47,997 nt of DNA from Candidatus Methanimicrococcus labiotermitis (GCA_009784005.1 WRCE01000011.1:1-47997), one strand, 5' to 3'; positions 28,066-37,122 are shown, numbered from the stretch's first letter. Translations and numbers: made by a program. Notes: generated by a model from the sequence alone, not told the origin.

Positions 28066-28572
28066 ATGAGTATACTTATCCGAAAAGCAGTACCGTCGAA
28101 CGCATTTGAATATGCCGAAAATCATGTCGCCTGTTGGCGGGCGGCATATAAAGGCATTTTGTCAGACGACTACCTGAATCAGATGAGTGTTGAACAAATT
28201 GCAGAAACGTATCAACGGATTTTGAGCGAGCCGGGCACTTTTAATTTTTATTTTATTGAGCATGACAAGAAGATAATCGGCAGACTCGTGTTCAACAAGA
28301 GCCGCGACGAAGATAAAAGTGATGCGGGCGAAATTTCCGCCATGTATTTGCTGAGCGAATATTGGGGCAAAGGATATGGCAGAGAAATGATGGACTTTTC
28401 CCTTTTCGAACTGAAACGAATGGGCTACAGCGAAGTGCTTCTGTGGGTGCTGAAAACCAATAACAGAGCCAAACTTTTTTATGAAAAATGCGGATTTCTT
28501 TTTGACGGAACACAAAAAGAAGTCAGCTTAGATACGCCGCATACCCATATGCGATATGTCCGTTCTTTGTAA
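28066..28572 (+). CDS. GNAT family N-acetyltransferase
   Basis: 168 residues with the standard GNAT layout. MSILIRKAVPSNAFEYAENH opens the fold, and VACWRAAYKGILSDDYL is typical of the YqjY/phosphinothricin-like branch. Motif A is ISAMYLLSEYWGKGYGREMM (G-K-G-Y-G acetyl-CoA loop), and motif B is LLWVLKTNNRAKLFYEKCGF. The substrate is unknown. GAGGGT lies seven bases before the ATG. Stop is TAA. Confidence 0.92.
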   Translation: MSILIRKAVPSNAFEYAENHVACWRAAYKGILSDDYLNQMSVEQIAETYQRILSEPGTFNFYFIEHDKKIIGRLVFNKSRDEDKSDAGEISAMYLLSEYWGKGYGREMMDFSLFELKRMGYSEVLLWVLKTNNRAKLFYEKCGFLFDGTQKEVSLDTPHTHMRYVRSL

Positions 28573-28663
28573 TGATTTTTGTAATGATAGATGATAGGAT
28601 GAAAGATGGCTATATTTTTTATATCCCGAAAGTATTTGTATTTTCAAAATAACAGGGAATAAA

Positions 28664-29413
28664 ATGAAAGAGTCAATGAAACCGGCTGTCGTCGGCACGA
28701 TTGTTAAAGACGTAAAGGCAACCGCAGAAAAGGGAAAGAAAGCGGGCGCCGACATGCTTGAAGTCCGAATAGACCTTTTGATGAAAAATGAGATGAAAAA
28801 CGACCCCTCTTTTGAAAAATACACAAAAGGCGGCTGTGATGACCCGAAACTTCATGAACGGCTGGAGTTGTGGATGAAGGAAGCAAAGGAAAGCGGGCTT
28901 CCCGTTATCGGCACAATTCGGTCCGGCAAAGAAGGCGGCGCTTTTGAAGGAACGGAAACGGAACGGTTCAAACTGATTCAAAAAATCATTCCCGCCGCGG
29001 ATTATATCGACATCGAAAGAAAGAGTTCAAAGAAAAACATATCCGAAAGCGTTTTGATTGCTCAAAAATCAAAGACAAAAATCATCATTTCGTCCCACTT
29101 TTTTACCGGAACGCCGGCTCAAAGGAAGATCGAAAACGTTTTGCTCAACTCTTTTGAAAAAGGCGCCGACATCGCCAAAATCGCCGTGATGCCCGAAAAC
29201 TGCAATGATGTTTTGAAATTATACAAAGCCGGACTGAAAGTTTCGGGAGAAACGTGTTTAATCGCGATGGGCGATATCGGAAAGCATACGCGAATAACAT
29301 CGCCTGTTTACGGCTCCGTTTTGTCATACGGATATATTGATGAAATCGCGGCGCCGGGCCAGTTGAGAGTGGATGAAATCAAAGAAGGTTTCAGAATATT
29401 GGGATTGATTTGA
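28664..29413 (+). CDS. aroD: type I 3-dehydroquinate dehydratase AroD
   Basis: 249 residues. It dehydrates 3-dehydroquinate to 3-dehydroshikimate through a Schiff base in the shikimate pathway. Features seen: the opening VVGTIVKDVKATAEKGKKAG, ADMLEVRIDLL, the GTIRSGKEGG strand, the catalytic His in IISSHFFTGTP and the Schiff-base Lys in GADIAKIAVMP, with SPVYGSVLSYGYIDE and APGQL at the end. The Ser-Arg of the usual G-x-x-S-R near the end is replaced by KHTRI. Start ATG 28664 has AGGGA upstream. It is first of an aroD-aroE-mtxX series. Confidence 0.95.
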   Translation: MKESMKPAVVGTIVKDVKATAEKGKKAGADMLEVRIDLLMKNEMKNDPSFEKYTKGGCDDPKLHERLELWMKEAKESGLPVIGTIRSGKEGGAFEGTETERFKLIQKIIPAADYIDIERKSSKKNISESVLIAQKSKTKIIISSHFFTGTPAQRKIENVLLNSFEKGADIAKIAVMPENCNDVLKLYKAGLKVSGETCLIAMGDIGKHTRITSPVYGSVLSYGYIDEIAAPGQLRVDEIKEGFRILGLI

Positions 29414-29422
29414 TGAGATTGA

Positions 29423-29471
29423 TTTGAGCGCAAATGATTCAAAGAAATGGTTTGAGCGCAAATGATTCAAA
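29423..29471. repeat. 28-bp repeat, two copies
   Basis: TTTGAGCGCAAATGATTCAA appears twice, 28 bp apart, directly after aroD. Confidence 0.85.
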
Positions 29472-29499
29472 ACAGGAATGAGTAAGGGAAGGAGAACAA

Positions 29500-30390
29500 A
29501 TGACGATTCTGAAATTCGGCGTTTTCGGGTATCCGATAAGCCATTCGCTGTCACCGGCTATGCATACCGCCGCGTTTTCGGCGCTTGGGATGACGGACGC
29601 CGCCTATGAAGCTTATGCCGTTTTGCCGGAAGAATTGAAAGAAAAGGTTTTAAAAGCGCAAGCGGACGGATTCCGCGGCTTGAATTTGACAATCCCCCAT
29701 AAAGAAAAGATATTGGAAGCCGGCATTATCAAACCCGATGCTTTCGCCGAAAAAGTCGGCGCCGTCAATACATTATTGTTTAATGAAGGAAACATTTACG
29801 GTTTTAATACAGATGCGGCAGGCGCGCTGGCGGCATTGGAACAAGCGGGCGCGGACACGGCGGGAAAAAAGATTCTAATCATCGGCGCAGGCGGCGCCGC
29901 CCGTTCTATCTCATTTTTATTCGGCGAACGCGGGAACGCTGTTCGAATTATCAACAGAACGGCTGAAAAAGCAAAGAAACTGGCGGCTGAAATTGCCGAT
30001 AAAACCGGAAACCGGCATGTGTCGGGCGGCGGTTTTTCAGCGGGATGGGATGATTTGGCGCAGGCGGACATCATCATTCAAACAACAGAGCTCGGCATGG
30101 GAAAGTATGAGGACGTTTCCTTTTTTGACCAATTGGAACTGCCGGCGGGAAAAACAAAGGATGAGATGATTCAAACGCATCTGAAAAACAAAGCCGTCGC
30201 CTTTGATATTGTTTATAACCCGCAAGAAACGAAGTTTTTAAAAGAAGCCGAGAAAGCCGGCGCAAAGACATTAAACGGCATGATGATGCTGATTTATCAG
30301 GGAGCGTTGGCTTTTGAAATCTGGACGGGACGAAAGCCGGATGTTGATGTTATGACAAAGGCTGTTTTAAACGGCCTTGAAAAGAAATGA
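29500..30390 (+). CDS. aroE: shikimate dehydrogenase AroE
   Basis: 296 residues. It reduces 3-dehydroshikimate to shikimate with NADPH. Family blocks: FGVFGYPISHSLSPAMHTAA (substrate site), GLNLTIPHKEKI with the catalytic Lys, VGAVNTLLF, the nucleotide-binding IIGAGGAARSISFLFGERG with the NADP-type Asn-Arg-Thr (INRT), VAFDIVYNPQETKFL and MLIYQGALAFEIWTG. Start ATG 29500 has GGAAGGAGAA just upstream. It follows aroD in pathway order. Confidence 0.96.
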   Translation: MTILKFGVFGYPISHSLSPAMHTAAFSALGMTDAAYEAYAVLPEELKEKVLKAQADGFRGLNLTIPHKEKILEAGIIKPDAFAEKVGAVNTLLFNEGNIYGFNTDAAGALAALEQAGADTAGKKILIIGAGGAARSISFLFGERGNAVRIINRTAEKAKKLAAEIADKTGNRHVSGGGFSAGWDDLAQADIIIQTTELGMGKYEDVSFFDQLELPAGKTKDEMIQTHLKNKAVAFDIVYNPQETKFLKEAEKAGAKTLNGMMMLIYQGALAFEIWTGRKPDVDVMTKAVLNGLEKK

Positions 30391-30438
30391 TTTTTAAAAT
30401 AATGTTTTGAAAGTAAAAATGAGAAAAGGAGACGGATT

Positions 30439-31335
30439 TTGAACGAATTTGAGAAGACAGGCAAAACCGATGAGATGGGAAGACTGATTGGTTTGATTGA
30501 GAAGATTGCCGTCTCCAAACACGCAACCATCGCGATGGGCGTCAGAGACCCTGACCCTGAAACCATTCACTGCGCCGTGGCCGCGGTTGAGAAAAACTAC
30601 GCTGATGTTGTTTTGGTCGGCAGCCGCGAGGAAATCGAAAAGGCGGCCCGGATTCATTTCAATACCGGAAAAGGCAATGCCGAAAAAGATGAGCCGCTCA
30701 CCCTGCCTTTCAGAATAATCGACACCGACAATCCCGAAGACGAACTCGTTTCTCTGCTTGTTTCGGGTGAGGTGGACGCCGCCATTCGCGGAACAGCGAA
30801 GGCGTCTGATTCTCTTTCCAATTTGAAGAGGGCGTGTCACATTGATAAAATTCACAGAATTGCCATTTTACTGACAAAAGACGGCAACCCCTACTTTTTC
30901 GCGCCGGTCGGCATTGATGAGGGAACGACAGCGGAAGATAAAGTTGAATTCATATGTCTCGGGACGCATTTGCTGAATCGTCTCGGCGTTTTGCCGCGCG
31001 TCGGGTTGATTTCGGGCGCCGACGAAGCCGGACAGCGGGAAGCCGCTGAGATAATCAGAATCGTCACGGAAGAAAAGAAGTTGCATGCCGTTGATTATAA
31101 AATGGATTTGGAAGGCGCATTTGAACACTCGAATTACATTATCGCGCCAAACGGCATCACCGGCAATCTGATTTTTCGAGCGCTCACGTTTTTGGGAGGC
31201 GGCGACGGCCTCGGCGCGCCCATTTTAATGGCGAAACACGTTTTTGTCGATACATCCCGTTCGGCGGGACATTACACAAAAGCGATTATGGTCGCAAGCG
31301 CGCTTTCGAAAAAAAAGAGTGAAAAGAAAGAATGA
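30439..31335 (+). CDS. mtxX: MtxX, methanogen marker protein 4
   Basis: 298 residues. It has the phosphotransacetylase-like fold of MtxX: an N-terminal HATIAMGVRDPDPETIHCAV, VVLVGSREEIE, VDAAIRGTAKASDSL, GLISGADEAGQREAAEIIR and the closing GGGDGLGAPILMAKHVFVDT. The family is confined to methanogens and was named from a methyltransferase association, but its biochemical role is not established. Start is TTG at 30439, after GGAGACGG. The last codons (KKKSEKKE) are part of a 23-bp tandem repeat that continues past the stop. Confidence 0.93.
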   Translation: MNEFEKTGKTDEMGRLIGLIEKIAVSKHATIAMGVRDPDPETIHCAVAAVEKNYADVVLVGSREEIEKAARIHFNTGKGNAEKDEPLTLPFRIIDTDNPEDELVSLLVSGEVDAAIRGTAKASDSLSNLKRACHIDKIHRIAILLTKDGNPYFFAPVGIDEGTTAEDKVEFICLGTHLLNRLGVLPRVGLISGADEAGQREAAEIIRIVTEEKKLHAVDYKMDLEGAFEHSNYIIAPNGITGNLIFRALTFLGGGDGLGAPILMAKHVFVDTSRSAGHYTKAIMVASALSKKKSEKKE

Positions 31336-31383
31336 AAAAAAGTGAAAAGAAAGAGTGAAAAAAAGTGAAAAGAAAGAGTGAAA
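31312..31383. repeat. 23-bp repeat spanning the end of mtxX
   Basis: Three copies of a unit near AAAGTGAAAAGAAAGAGTG. The first copy encodes the C-terminus of MtxX; the others are non-coding. Confidence 0.88.
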
Positions 31384-31386
31384 TTT

Positions 31387-31905
31387 TCAGCCGACCTTTC
31401 TCATTGCGATTTCAATGGCTTCGGTGATGCTTTCTTTGGGCATGATCGTTGTGACGGGGATTGAAACGATTTTTTCAACGGTGTGACTGACAATCGGCGC
31501 GCAGACCAGCGCTTTTGCGCCTTCGCGCTCGGCGCGGATTGAAACGATGATGGCTTCTTCCATTGAATTGGCAGAATATTCTTTGACGGTAATTAAGCGG
31601 CCGCCGATTTTTCGTTTTGTTTCCGTTATCGTGTCCAAAACCATCCGCGCGGCAATCACGGCGATAAATTCTTCCGTCGGCTTTTCGTGTTTTTTGACGG
31701 TGTTGACAATCTGGCGAAGCGTTTTGATGTTCGGCGCGCGGTTCCCGGAAAGGATTTTATAAAGCGTGCTGTGCGGAATGCCGGCTTCTTTGGAAAAATC
31801 AACGGCATTCATATTCAGGTCTTCTTTAATCACGCGGTGAAGAACAATTTGAAAGTTCTCGTCCGATTCAAAAGCGGCTTTTATTAAACGGTCGGATATA
31901 TGCAT
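31387..31905 (-). CDS. archaeal helix-turn-helix transcriptional regulator
   Basis: 172 residues. Residues about 30-62 form an XRE-like helix-turn-helix (AVDFSKEAGIPHSTLYKILS, then GNRAPN). The C-terminal domain (MEEAIIVSIRAEREGAKALV, CAPIVSHTVEKIVSIPVTTI) resembles the PrpR-N-type sensory domain found in conserved archaeal regulators such as the MJ1545-like group. Ligand and targets are unknown. It is divergent from a 34-aa membrane peptide gene, 115 bp away, which could be a target. Stop is TGA. Confidence 0.87.
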   Translation of the reverse strand: MHISDRLIKAAFESDENFQIVLHRVIKEDLNMNAVDFSKEAGIPHSTLYKILSGNRAPNIKTLRQIVNTVKKHEKPTEEFIAVIAARMVLDTITETKRKIGGRLITVKEYSANSMEEAIIVSIRAEREGAKALVCAPIVSHTVEKIVSIPVTTIMPKESITEAIEIAMRKVG

Positions 31906-31978
31906 TTCCTCGTCCCTCGGGTTTTCTGTGTTTTATTTTTTCTGTTTTTTCTAAATAGTTTCCTAAATGGATAATTCC

Positions 31979-31990
31979 TTATATAAAACT
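31979..31990 (+). promoter_or_regulatory. possible box A for the small membrane peptide gene
   Basis: CCTTATATAAAA fits the archaeal TATA box. It lies about 35 bp before ATG 32020, giving a leader of about ten bases or less. Confidence 0.5.
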
Positions 31991-32019
31991 TTCACAAAAA
32001 TGATAAAATTTAACGAATT

Positions 32020-32124
32020 ATGGATAGATATTTATATGATTTTTTAGAAAAGATACTCTGCGGTATTGTTGCCGCGGGAATTATTATTCTGCCGTTCGCC
32101 GAATACGGTTCAATCATTCGTTAA
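32020..32124 (+). CDS. 34-aa predicted small membrane protein
   Basis: The reading frame starts at ATG 32020 and ends at TAA 32122-32124. The product begins MDRYLYDFLEKIL and continues with a hydrophobic stretch (CGIVAAGIIILPFA), then EYGSIIR. That is one transmembrane helix after a short polar helix. The codons GGT ATT GTT GCC GCG GGA look gene-like against AT-rich surroundings. A box A lies at a suitable distance, consistent with a nearly leaderless transcript; there is no Shine-Dalgarno. No family is recognised. Confidence 0.5.
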   Translation: MDRYLYDFLEKILCGIVAAGIIILPFAEYGSIIR

Positions 32125-32428
32125 TTGATTCATTAATAATTCGTAAAACGTCAAAAAACGTTAAACGTCAAATGATTCATAATTTGTTAATAATTCATAA
32201 TTCGTAAATTCGGACAAACGTTTCGAGGAAAAAACGAGAAAATTATGTTTGTGGCCTGCCTTTCGGATGACATGCGCATGCCGTCTTTCTGTCCCGTGTG
32301 ACTTTATAAATAATTTATTTGTCCCGAAACGCGCATTCAATTGCATTCAATTGCATTCTATTGCACCTCATGCATTCTACTGCATTCTATTGTTTTGATT
32401 TTGCTTCATAAAATTCAGGAGATTAATA
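32125..32428. other. leader region of the binding-protein gene
   Basis: No gene is seen. It contains repeats of TAATTCGTAA / CGTCAAA type (to about 32215), a palindromic CATGCGCATG, a possible box A (CTTTATAAATAA near 32301) and 11-bp copies of TTGCATTCAA/TTGCATTCTA (32336-32392). AGGAG precedes the next ATG. Confidence 0.6.
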
Positions 32429-33424
32429 ATGAAAAAAATGTTATTTTTAAGCATAGCGCTGATGCTGCTCGCCGCCGTTTCTTTTTCCGGCTGTTTGGGC
32501 AACAGCAACGCGGAAACAACGGACGTTATCATCGGTTTCCAGCCGAGCACGCATCAAATGGCTTTCACGACCGCCAAGGCTTTGGGCTGGTGGGAAGAGA
32601 ATTTATCTCAGCTTGACAGCGTCAGAAGAGTGTCTGACAGGTCTTTCCCAAGCGGCCCGTCTGAAGCGACGGCTTTGGCTTCCAATGCCATTCAAGTGGC
32701 TTACATCGGCGCCGCGCCCTTAATCCCGTCAATTGCCCAAAACAACTCTGATTTGAAAATTATCGCCGCCGTTCAAATTAACGGCTCCAGCCTGATTATT
32801 CCGGTGAACGCGACCTATACGGACCCGACCTATTTTGAAGGCAAAAAGATTGCCACGTTCCCGCCCGGCTCCATTCAGGACACACTTTTTAAACAATGGC
32901 TGGTCGAAAACGGCGTCAACCTTTCAAAAGTTGACATCAAAGGCATGGACTCCGGCGAAGCGCAAACGGCATTGAAATCCGGCGCCGTTGACGCTGTTTT
33001 CCTGCCTCACCCCGCCCCCTCGATTATCGTTGCCGCCGGTGACGGAAAGGTGGTTCTGACTTCCGGCGACATGTCCATGGCACACGCGTGCTGTGTCTTA
33101 GCCGTCAGCCAGTCATTCATTGACAAATACCCCGAGATTGTCGCGGAAATCGTGAAGATTCACGTTGACGCCACCAGATACACGCAAGAAAACCCTGAGG
33201 AAGCCGCCAGATACTATGCAAGCGTTACGCAGGTGTCTGAAGATATTGTTCTGAATTCCATTAACGATTGGGACGGAGAATGGGTTTCTGACCCGCACCT
33301 CATTATAGATTTCGTCGTCGCGTATGCAAAGGCTCAGTATGACCAAGGCTTGTCACCCAGAGAACTGACCAAAGAGGAACTCTTTGACACCAGCTTCTAC
33401 GACGCGTATGTGAATCGAACGTGA
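32429..33424 (+). CDS. ABC transporter substrate-binding lipoprotein (NMT1/SsuA-like)
   Basis: 331 residues. The signal peptide ends in the lipobox SFSGC (Cys22). The mature protein is a periplasmic-binding type 2 domain of the NMT1/TauA/SsuA class: VIIGFQPSTHQMAFTTAKAL, LASNAIQVAYIGAAPLIPSI, FEGKKIATFPPGSIQDTLFK, ALKSGAVDAVFLPHPAPSII and ENPEEAARYYASVTQVSEDI. Such proteins bind sulfonates, nitrate, thiamine precursors and similar compounds; the ligand is not evident. No permease or ATPase gene is adjacent, so it is an orphan in this window. A hairpin terminator follows. Confidence 0.9.
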   Translation: MKKMLFLSIALMLLAAVSFSGCLGNSNAETTDVIIGFQPSTHQMAFTTAKALGWWEENLSQLDSVRRVSDRSFPSGPSEATALASNAIQVAYIGAAPLIPSIAQNNSDLKIIAAVQINGSSLIIPVNATYTDPTYFEGKKIATFPPGSIQDTLFKQWLVENGVNLSKVDIKGMDSGEAQTALKSGAVDAVFLPHPAPSIIVAAGDGKVVLTSGDMSMAHACCVLAVSQSFIDKYPEIVAEIVKIHVDATRYTQENPEEAARYYASVTQVSEDIVLNSINDWDGEWVSDPHLIIDFVVAYAKAQYDQGLSPRELTKEELFDTSFYDAYVNRT

Positions 33425-33542
33425 TGGCGTTCAAGTTTAAATAAAATTTAAAAAAACGAAATTAATTCAAAATTAAATCAAAAGTAAATCAAAAACGAAA
33501 ACACCCGGCGATTCAAGCGGGGGCGGCGTCACTGTGGCGCCG

Positions 33543-33588
33543 AAAATTGCGGCCTTTGAAAAATTAGGGCCGTAATTTTTTTCTTTTT
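33543..33588 (+). terminator. hairpin terminator after the binding-protein gene
   Basis: AAAATTGCGGCC (33543-33554) pairs with GGCCGTAATTTT (33568-33579) with one G-U, followed by a T-rich tract. A second small stem GGCGTCAC/GTGGCGCC lies just before it, near 33526-33542. Confidence 0.8.
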
Positions 33589-34004
33589 TTATTTTCTTTG
33601 CGTTTTCTGTTTGAGTTTTTTGGCGTTTGTTTACTGTTAGTTATTTTTCGTTTATTTTTTGCAGAAATCTCCATTTTCGGATTGTGCGCTGCTTCGCATC
33701 GCCCAATTCCGAAAATGGAGGTCGGTTTTATGGTTTCGTTTTTTTGCGACTTCGGTTTGCGATTTCTGTTTGCGATTTCTGTTTGCGTTTCTACTTGGAG
33801 GCGAAATGCTCTTTGTATGCAGATCTGAATGTTTTTGGTATAAAACAAAAACTTCTATGACACCACGAAACGCTTTCGGTTTCCTCTGTTTCTGACAAAT
33901 CGGGGGACGGAACCGAAAGTGAAGGAAACGTTTTTCAAGCAAAGTCAAGCAAAGGTATTTTACATGGAATTACTTTTCATTCTCTCAAAACTCGGGTGAA
34001 TTTT
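33589..34004. other. intergenic region with long hairpins upstream of the U32 gene
   Basis: No real gene is seen; overlapping frames on both strands are shadows of the inverted repeats. A 52-bp inverted repeat lies at 33669-33720 and another at about 33866-33935 (CTTTCGGTTTCC with GGAACCGAAAG). Confidence 0.6.
33669..33720. repeat. long inverted repeat (about 20-bp stem)
   Basis: CTCCATTTTCGGA (33669-33681) pairs perfectly with TCCGAAAATGGAG (33708-33720); the stem continues inside as ATTG-GCG/CGC-CAAT around a CTGCTTCGCAT loop. No T tract follows directly. Confidence 0.85.
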
Positions 34005-36959
34005 TTGTTTTCTTCAAAGCATGATGTCTGTTCCGCCGATGCGCCGGAATATCGCGTTCCTGAGCTGCTGGCGCCGGCCGGCACGCTCGCTTCTTTGCTG
34101 GCGGGTCTTCAAAGCGGCGCGGATGCCGTTTATATGGGGGCTTCCCGCTTCAGCGCGAGAGCCTACGCCGGCAATTTTTCAGACTTGGAATTGGCTATTG
34201 GAGCGGATTGCGCGCACGCTTTCGGGAAAAAGATTTACGTCACGCTCAACACGCTTTATCGGGATGACGAATTGGACAGCGTTATGGCCCTGTTTGATGA
34301 GTTGTACATTTTGGGGATTGACGGCGTTATTGTTCAAGACATCGGTCTTTTGAATCGCCTGATTCGGAAATATCCTGAATTTCCGGTTCACGCCAGCACG
34401 CAAATGACAATCCATAACTCGTATCACGCTTCTTTTTTAAAGAAAAACGGCGTTATCAGAATCGTTCCGGCTCGCGAAAACACGGTTGCCGAACTGAAAG
34501 TCATCAAAGAAACCGGCGTTGAAATTGAAACATTTATTCACGGCGCCCTTTGCATTTGTTATTCGGGCCAATGTTTGTTCAGCGGTTTGGTCGGCTCAAG
34601 GAGCGGCAACCGCGGAAAATGCGCGCAACCGTGCCGGAAAAGATATGAGTTTTTGGCAAACGGCCGCGCCGTTGAGACACAAGGACAATATCTGCTGAGC
34701 CCGAAAGACTTGAACGCGTCGGAAAATCTGGATAAGTTAATCGCGGCGGGCGTTGATGCTTTTAAGATTGAAGGGCGGATGAAAAAACCGGATTACGTTG
34801 CCGGCGTCGTTTCGGTGTACAGAAGTTTAATCGGCCGCATCGCTTCAAACGGCAAAGAGAATGGAAAAGAAAATGGAAAAAGTAACGGAAAAGGTAACGG
34901 AAAGGAAAATCAGCCGACGCTGAAAGAGCGGGAAACGCTTAAAAAACTCTTTAACCGCGACTTCACGGACGGTTATTTCGTTCAAAATCCCAAAAACGAT
35001 TTGATGAGCCGGGAATTGCCGTATAACAAAGGCCTTCTGATCGGAAAAATCACGGCCGTTGACCGGCGAAACTCTCAAATCACCGTATTACTGACATCCG
35101 ATTTATCCCCGCACGACGGCATTTCCGTCGGCGACGTTCGTAAAAACACGAATTCCCCCCAAGACCCGCGGCAAGGTTTCACCGTCAAAAAGATGTACTC
35201 CGACCGCAAAATCTGCAGCAAAGCTTCCGCCGGAGACATCGTTAATATTCCCGCGCCTGTTTTGTTTGACGAAAACTCAATATCGCTGCCAAGCGCCGGC
35301 GACTTCGTATACAAAACCTTCGATTTTGAACTTCAGAAAAACTTGTCCCGAAAACTTCCGATTGCCGATTCAGAAGACATCGAAAAAGACATTTCAGACA
35401 TCGCCGGAACACTTGGTTTGGATTTCTTCGGCTACATACGTCTCACTCAAACGCCATCAGAGATATCTGAAACAGCGTCTACTGCATCTGAAACATCACA
35501 TTATTCTTCCGCCGACTCTTTCCCGATTTCTGAATTAATTGAAAAATTATCGCCGGCAGAATCATTAGAGATAGACATTACCGTTGAATGTACCCTTTGT
35601 CCCGGTTCCCCAATCATCATTTCCGCCGCCGATGCGAACGGACACCGCGTTGTTGTCCGGTCCGAATACATCATTGAACCCGCTCAAAAGAATCCGATAT
35701 CAAAAGAACAGGCAGAGGACTTGTTGATTCGGGCGGGCACCCCCATTTATCATATTTTGTCAGCGAATGCTGTCATTGCCGGAGCGTGTTTCGTTCCGGT
35801 CGGGGAATTCAAAAACGCGCGAAACAAAGCATTACAGGCGCTTTTGAGTGAGATTGTCTTAAGCAAACGAAGACAACCTGTTTTATCAGCTCCTGTTTCA
35901 TCCGACTCTGATTCACCGGCGGGACCCGAAACCTCCGGTTACAACTCAAACCCGCCGTCCGTTACGGTTTGCGTTTACTCGAAAAAGGATTTAGACGCCG
36001 CCTTAGAGGCCGGAGCCGATCGAATTTATGTCGGCGGCGACCTCTTTAAAGACCCTGTCACCGGAGAAGAATTCGGCATACAGGCGAATGAGCTGAAAGA
36101 TATTGTTTCGGCGCTTTCTGATTCCGAAAAGGAGAGGGTTTTCTATAGGACGCCGTTTGTGACAAAGGAAAAGGATTTTAAAAAGCTGGAAGACTTGCTT
36201 TCGGATTTGAAAGGTTTGGGGATTTCGGGGGTTTTAGCCTCAAATCCCGGGGTTTTTGAATTCATTTTATCCGACCCCCGCTTTGGCAAACATTTCAGGA
36301 TTGTGACCGATTTCACATTCAATGTTTTCAATTCAGAAGCCGCCCGCCTTCTTTTCGATTCGGGCGCGGGCGCCGTCACTTTGTCTTTAGAGCTTGCGAT
36401 TTCAAACATTAAAGAGCTGACCGGCAAATATGACGCGACGGCGACGGCGGCAAAACTGCCCGATTTCGAATGTCAGGTTCACGGGCGCCAGCGGCTGATG
36501 GTAACAGAACATCCGCTGCTTCATTCGCTGCTTCATTCACCGCTTCATTCACCGCTTCATTCACCGCTTCATTCGCCGCTTCATTCATCCCCCGTTTCGT
36601 CTTCTGAGAGAAAATCGATTATGTCTGAGACCGTTGATTGTACCGTTCCGCTGTCCAAATATCTTATAAAAGATTCCAAAAATTACGCGTTTCCGGTTTT
36701 AGAGGATTCGGAAAACCGGGGCTTCATTTTTAATTCCAAAGAATTGAACGCTTTCGGCTTGTCTGAAAAACTGTATAAGGCGGGCGTTTCGTCTTTTCGG
36801 ATTGACGGAATCGGCCATTCGCCCGATGAACTTCGCGCTCTTGTCTCTTTGTACAAAAAGGGCTTGGCGGATGTCTATTCAGGGTCGTTTGTCGCGGATG
36901 ACTTCTCTTCGGACGGCAGCGGCTTTACGCGGGGCAGTTTCGTCAAGGGCGTCGAATAA
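34005..36959 (+). CDS. U32 family peptidase-like RNA-modification protein
   Basis: 984 residues from TTG 34005. Family blocks: PELLAPAGTLASLLAGLQSG, ADAVYMGASRFSARAYAGNF, VHASTQMTIHN, the Cys-rich centre ALCICYSGQCLFSGLVGSRS with RGKCAQPCRKRY, and LSPKDLNASENL with AFKIEGRMKKPDYVA. A middle DUF3656-like part and a second divergent U32-like half follow. U32 proteins such as RlhA and TrhP act in hydroxylation of rRNA or tRNA; protease activity is doubtful. Two in-frame low-complexity insertions are present: NGKENGK-type near residue 285 and six PLHS units near 840-865. GGTGA (33995-33999) sets TTG 34005 as start; GTG 33996 lies inside it. Confidence 0.9.
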   Translation: MFSSKHDVCSADAPEYRVPELLAPAGTLASLLAGLQSGADAVYMGASRFSARAYAGNFSDLELAIGADCAHAFGKKIYVTLNTLYRDDELDSVMALFDELYILGIDGVIVQDIGLLNRLIRKYPEFPVHASTQMTIHNSYHASFLKKNGVIRIVPARENTVAELKVIKETGVEIETFIHGALCICYSGQCLFSGLVGSRSGNRGKCAQPCRKRYEFLANGRAVETQGQYLLSPKDLNASENLDKLIAAGVDAFKIEGRMKKPDYVAGVVSVYRSLIGRIASNGKENGKENGKSNGKGNGKENQPTLKERETLKKLFNRDFTDGYFVQNPKNDLMSRELPYNKGLLIGKITAVDRRNSQITVLLTSDLSPHDGISVGDVRKNTNSPQDPRQGFTVKKMYSDRKICSKASAGDIVNIPAPVLFDENSISLPSAGDFVYKTFDFELQKNLSRKLPIADSEDIEKDISDIAGTLGLDFFGYIRLTQTPSEISETASTASETSHYSSADSFPISELIEKLSPAESLEIDITVECTLCPGSPIIISAADANGHRVVVRSEYIIEPAQKNPISKEQAEDLLIRAGTPIYHILSANAVIAGACFVPVGEFKNARNKALQALLSEIVLSKRRQPVLSAPVSSDSDSPAGPETSGYNSNPPSVTVCVYSKKDLDAALEAGADRIYVGGDLFKDPVTGEEFGIQANELKDIVSALSDSEKERVFYRTPFVTKEKDFKKLEDLLSDLKGLGISGVLASNPGVFEFILSDPRFGKHFRIVTDFTFNVFNSEAARLLFDSGAGAVTLSLELAISNIKELTGKYDATATAAKLPDFECQVHGRQRLMVTEHPLLHSLLHSPLHSPLHSPLHSPLHSSPVSSSERKSIMSETVDCTVPLSKYLIKDSKNYAFPVLEDSENRGFIFNSKELNAFGLSEKLYKAGVSSFRIDGIGHSPDELRALVSLYKKGLADVYSGSFVADDFSSDGSGFTRGSFVKGVE
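36514..36592 (+). repeat. 12-bp in-frame repeat inside the U32 gene
   Basis: Six or more copies of CCGCTTCATTCA encode Pro-Leu-His-Ser units. The 12-bp period keeps the gene in frame. Confidence 0.92.
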
Positions 36960-36969
36960 GTTAATAAAT

Positions 36970-37062
36970 TAAGTTTTATCAAAGGCATCAAATATGTTTA
37001 AAGCTAAAAGTTAAAGCTAAAAGTTTAAAGCTAAAAGTTTAAGTTTAAAGTTAAAATCCTGA
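36970..37062. repeat. AGTTTAAAGCTAAA-type repeat
   Basis: Three or four copies of a 14-16-bp unit in the gap before the TrmG10 gene. Confidence 0.8.
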
Positions 37063-37088
37063 CCCAAAACCTCTGTTTTTGCGGCAGA

Positions 37089-37100
37089 GGAAATATATAA
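37089..37100 (+). promoter_or_regulatory. box A for a probably leaderless TrmG10 transcript
   Basis: GAAATATATAAC lies about 28 bases before ATG 37123, and no Shine-Dalgarno is present. This spacing would place the transcription start at or near the ATG. Confidence 0.55.
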
Positions 37101-37122
37101 CCGATACCCGTTATTTTCTTTC

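Noticed and set aside
33598..33948. Several overlapping frames on both strands
   Set aside because: They come from the inverted repeats and Phe/Lys-rich AT sequence, and shadow each other.
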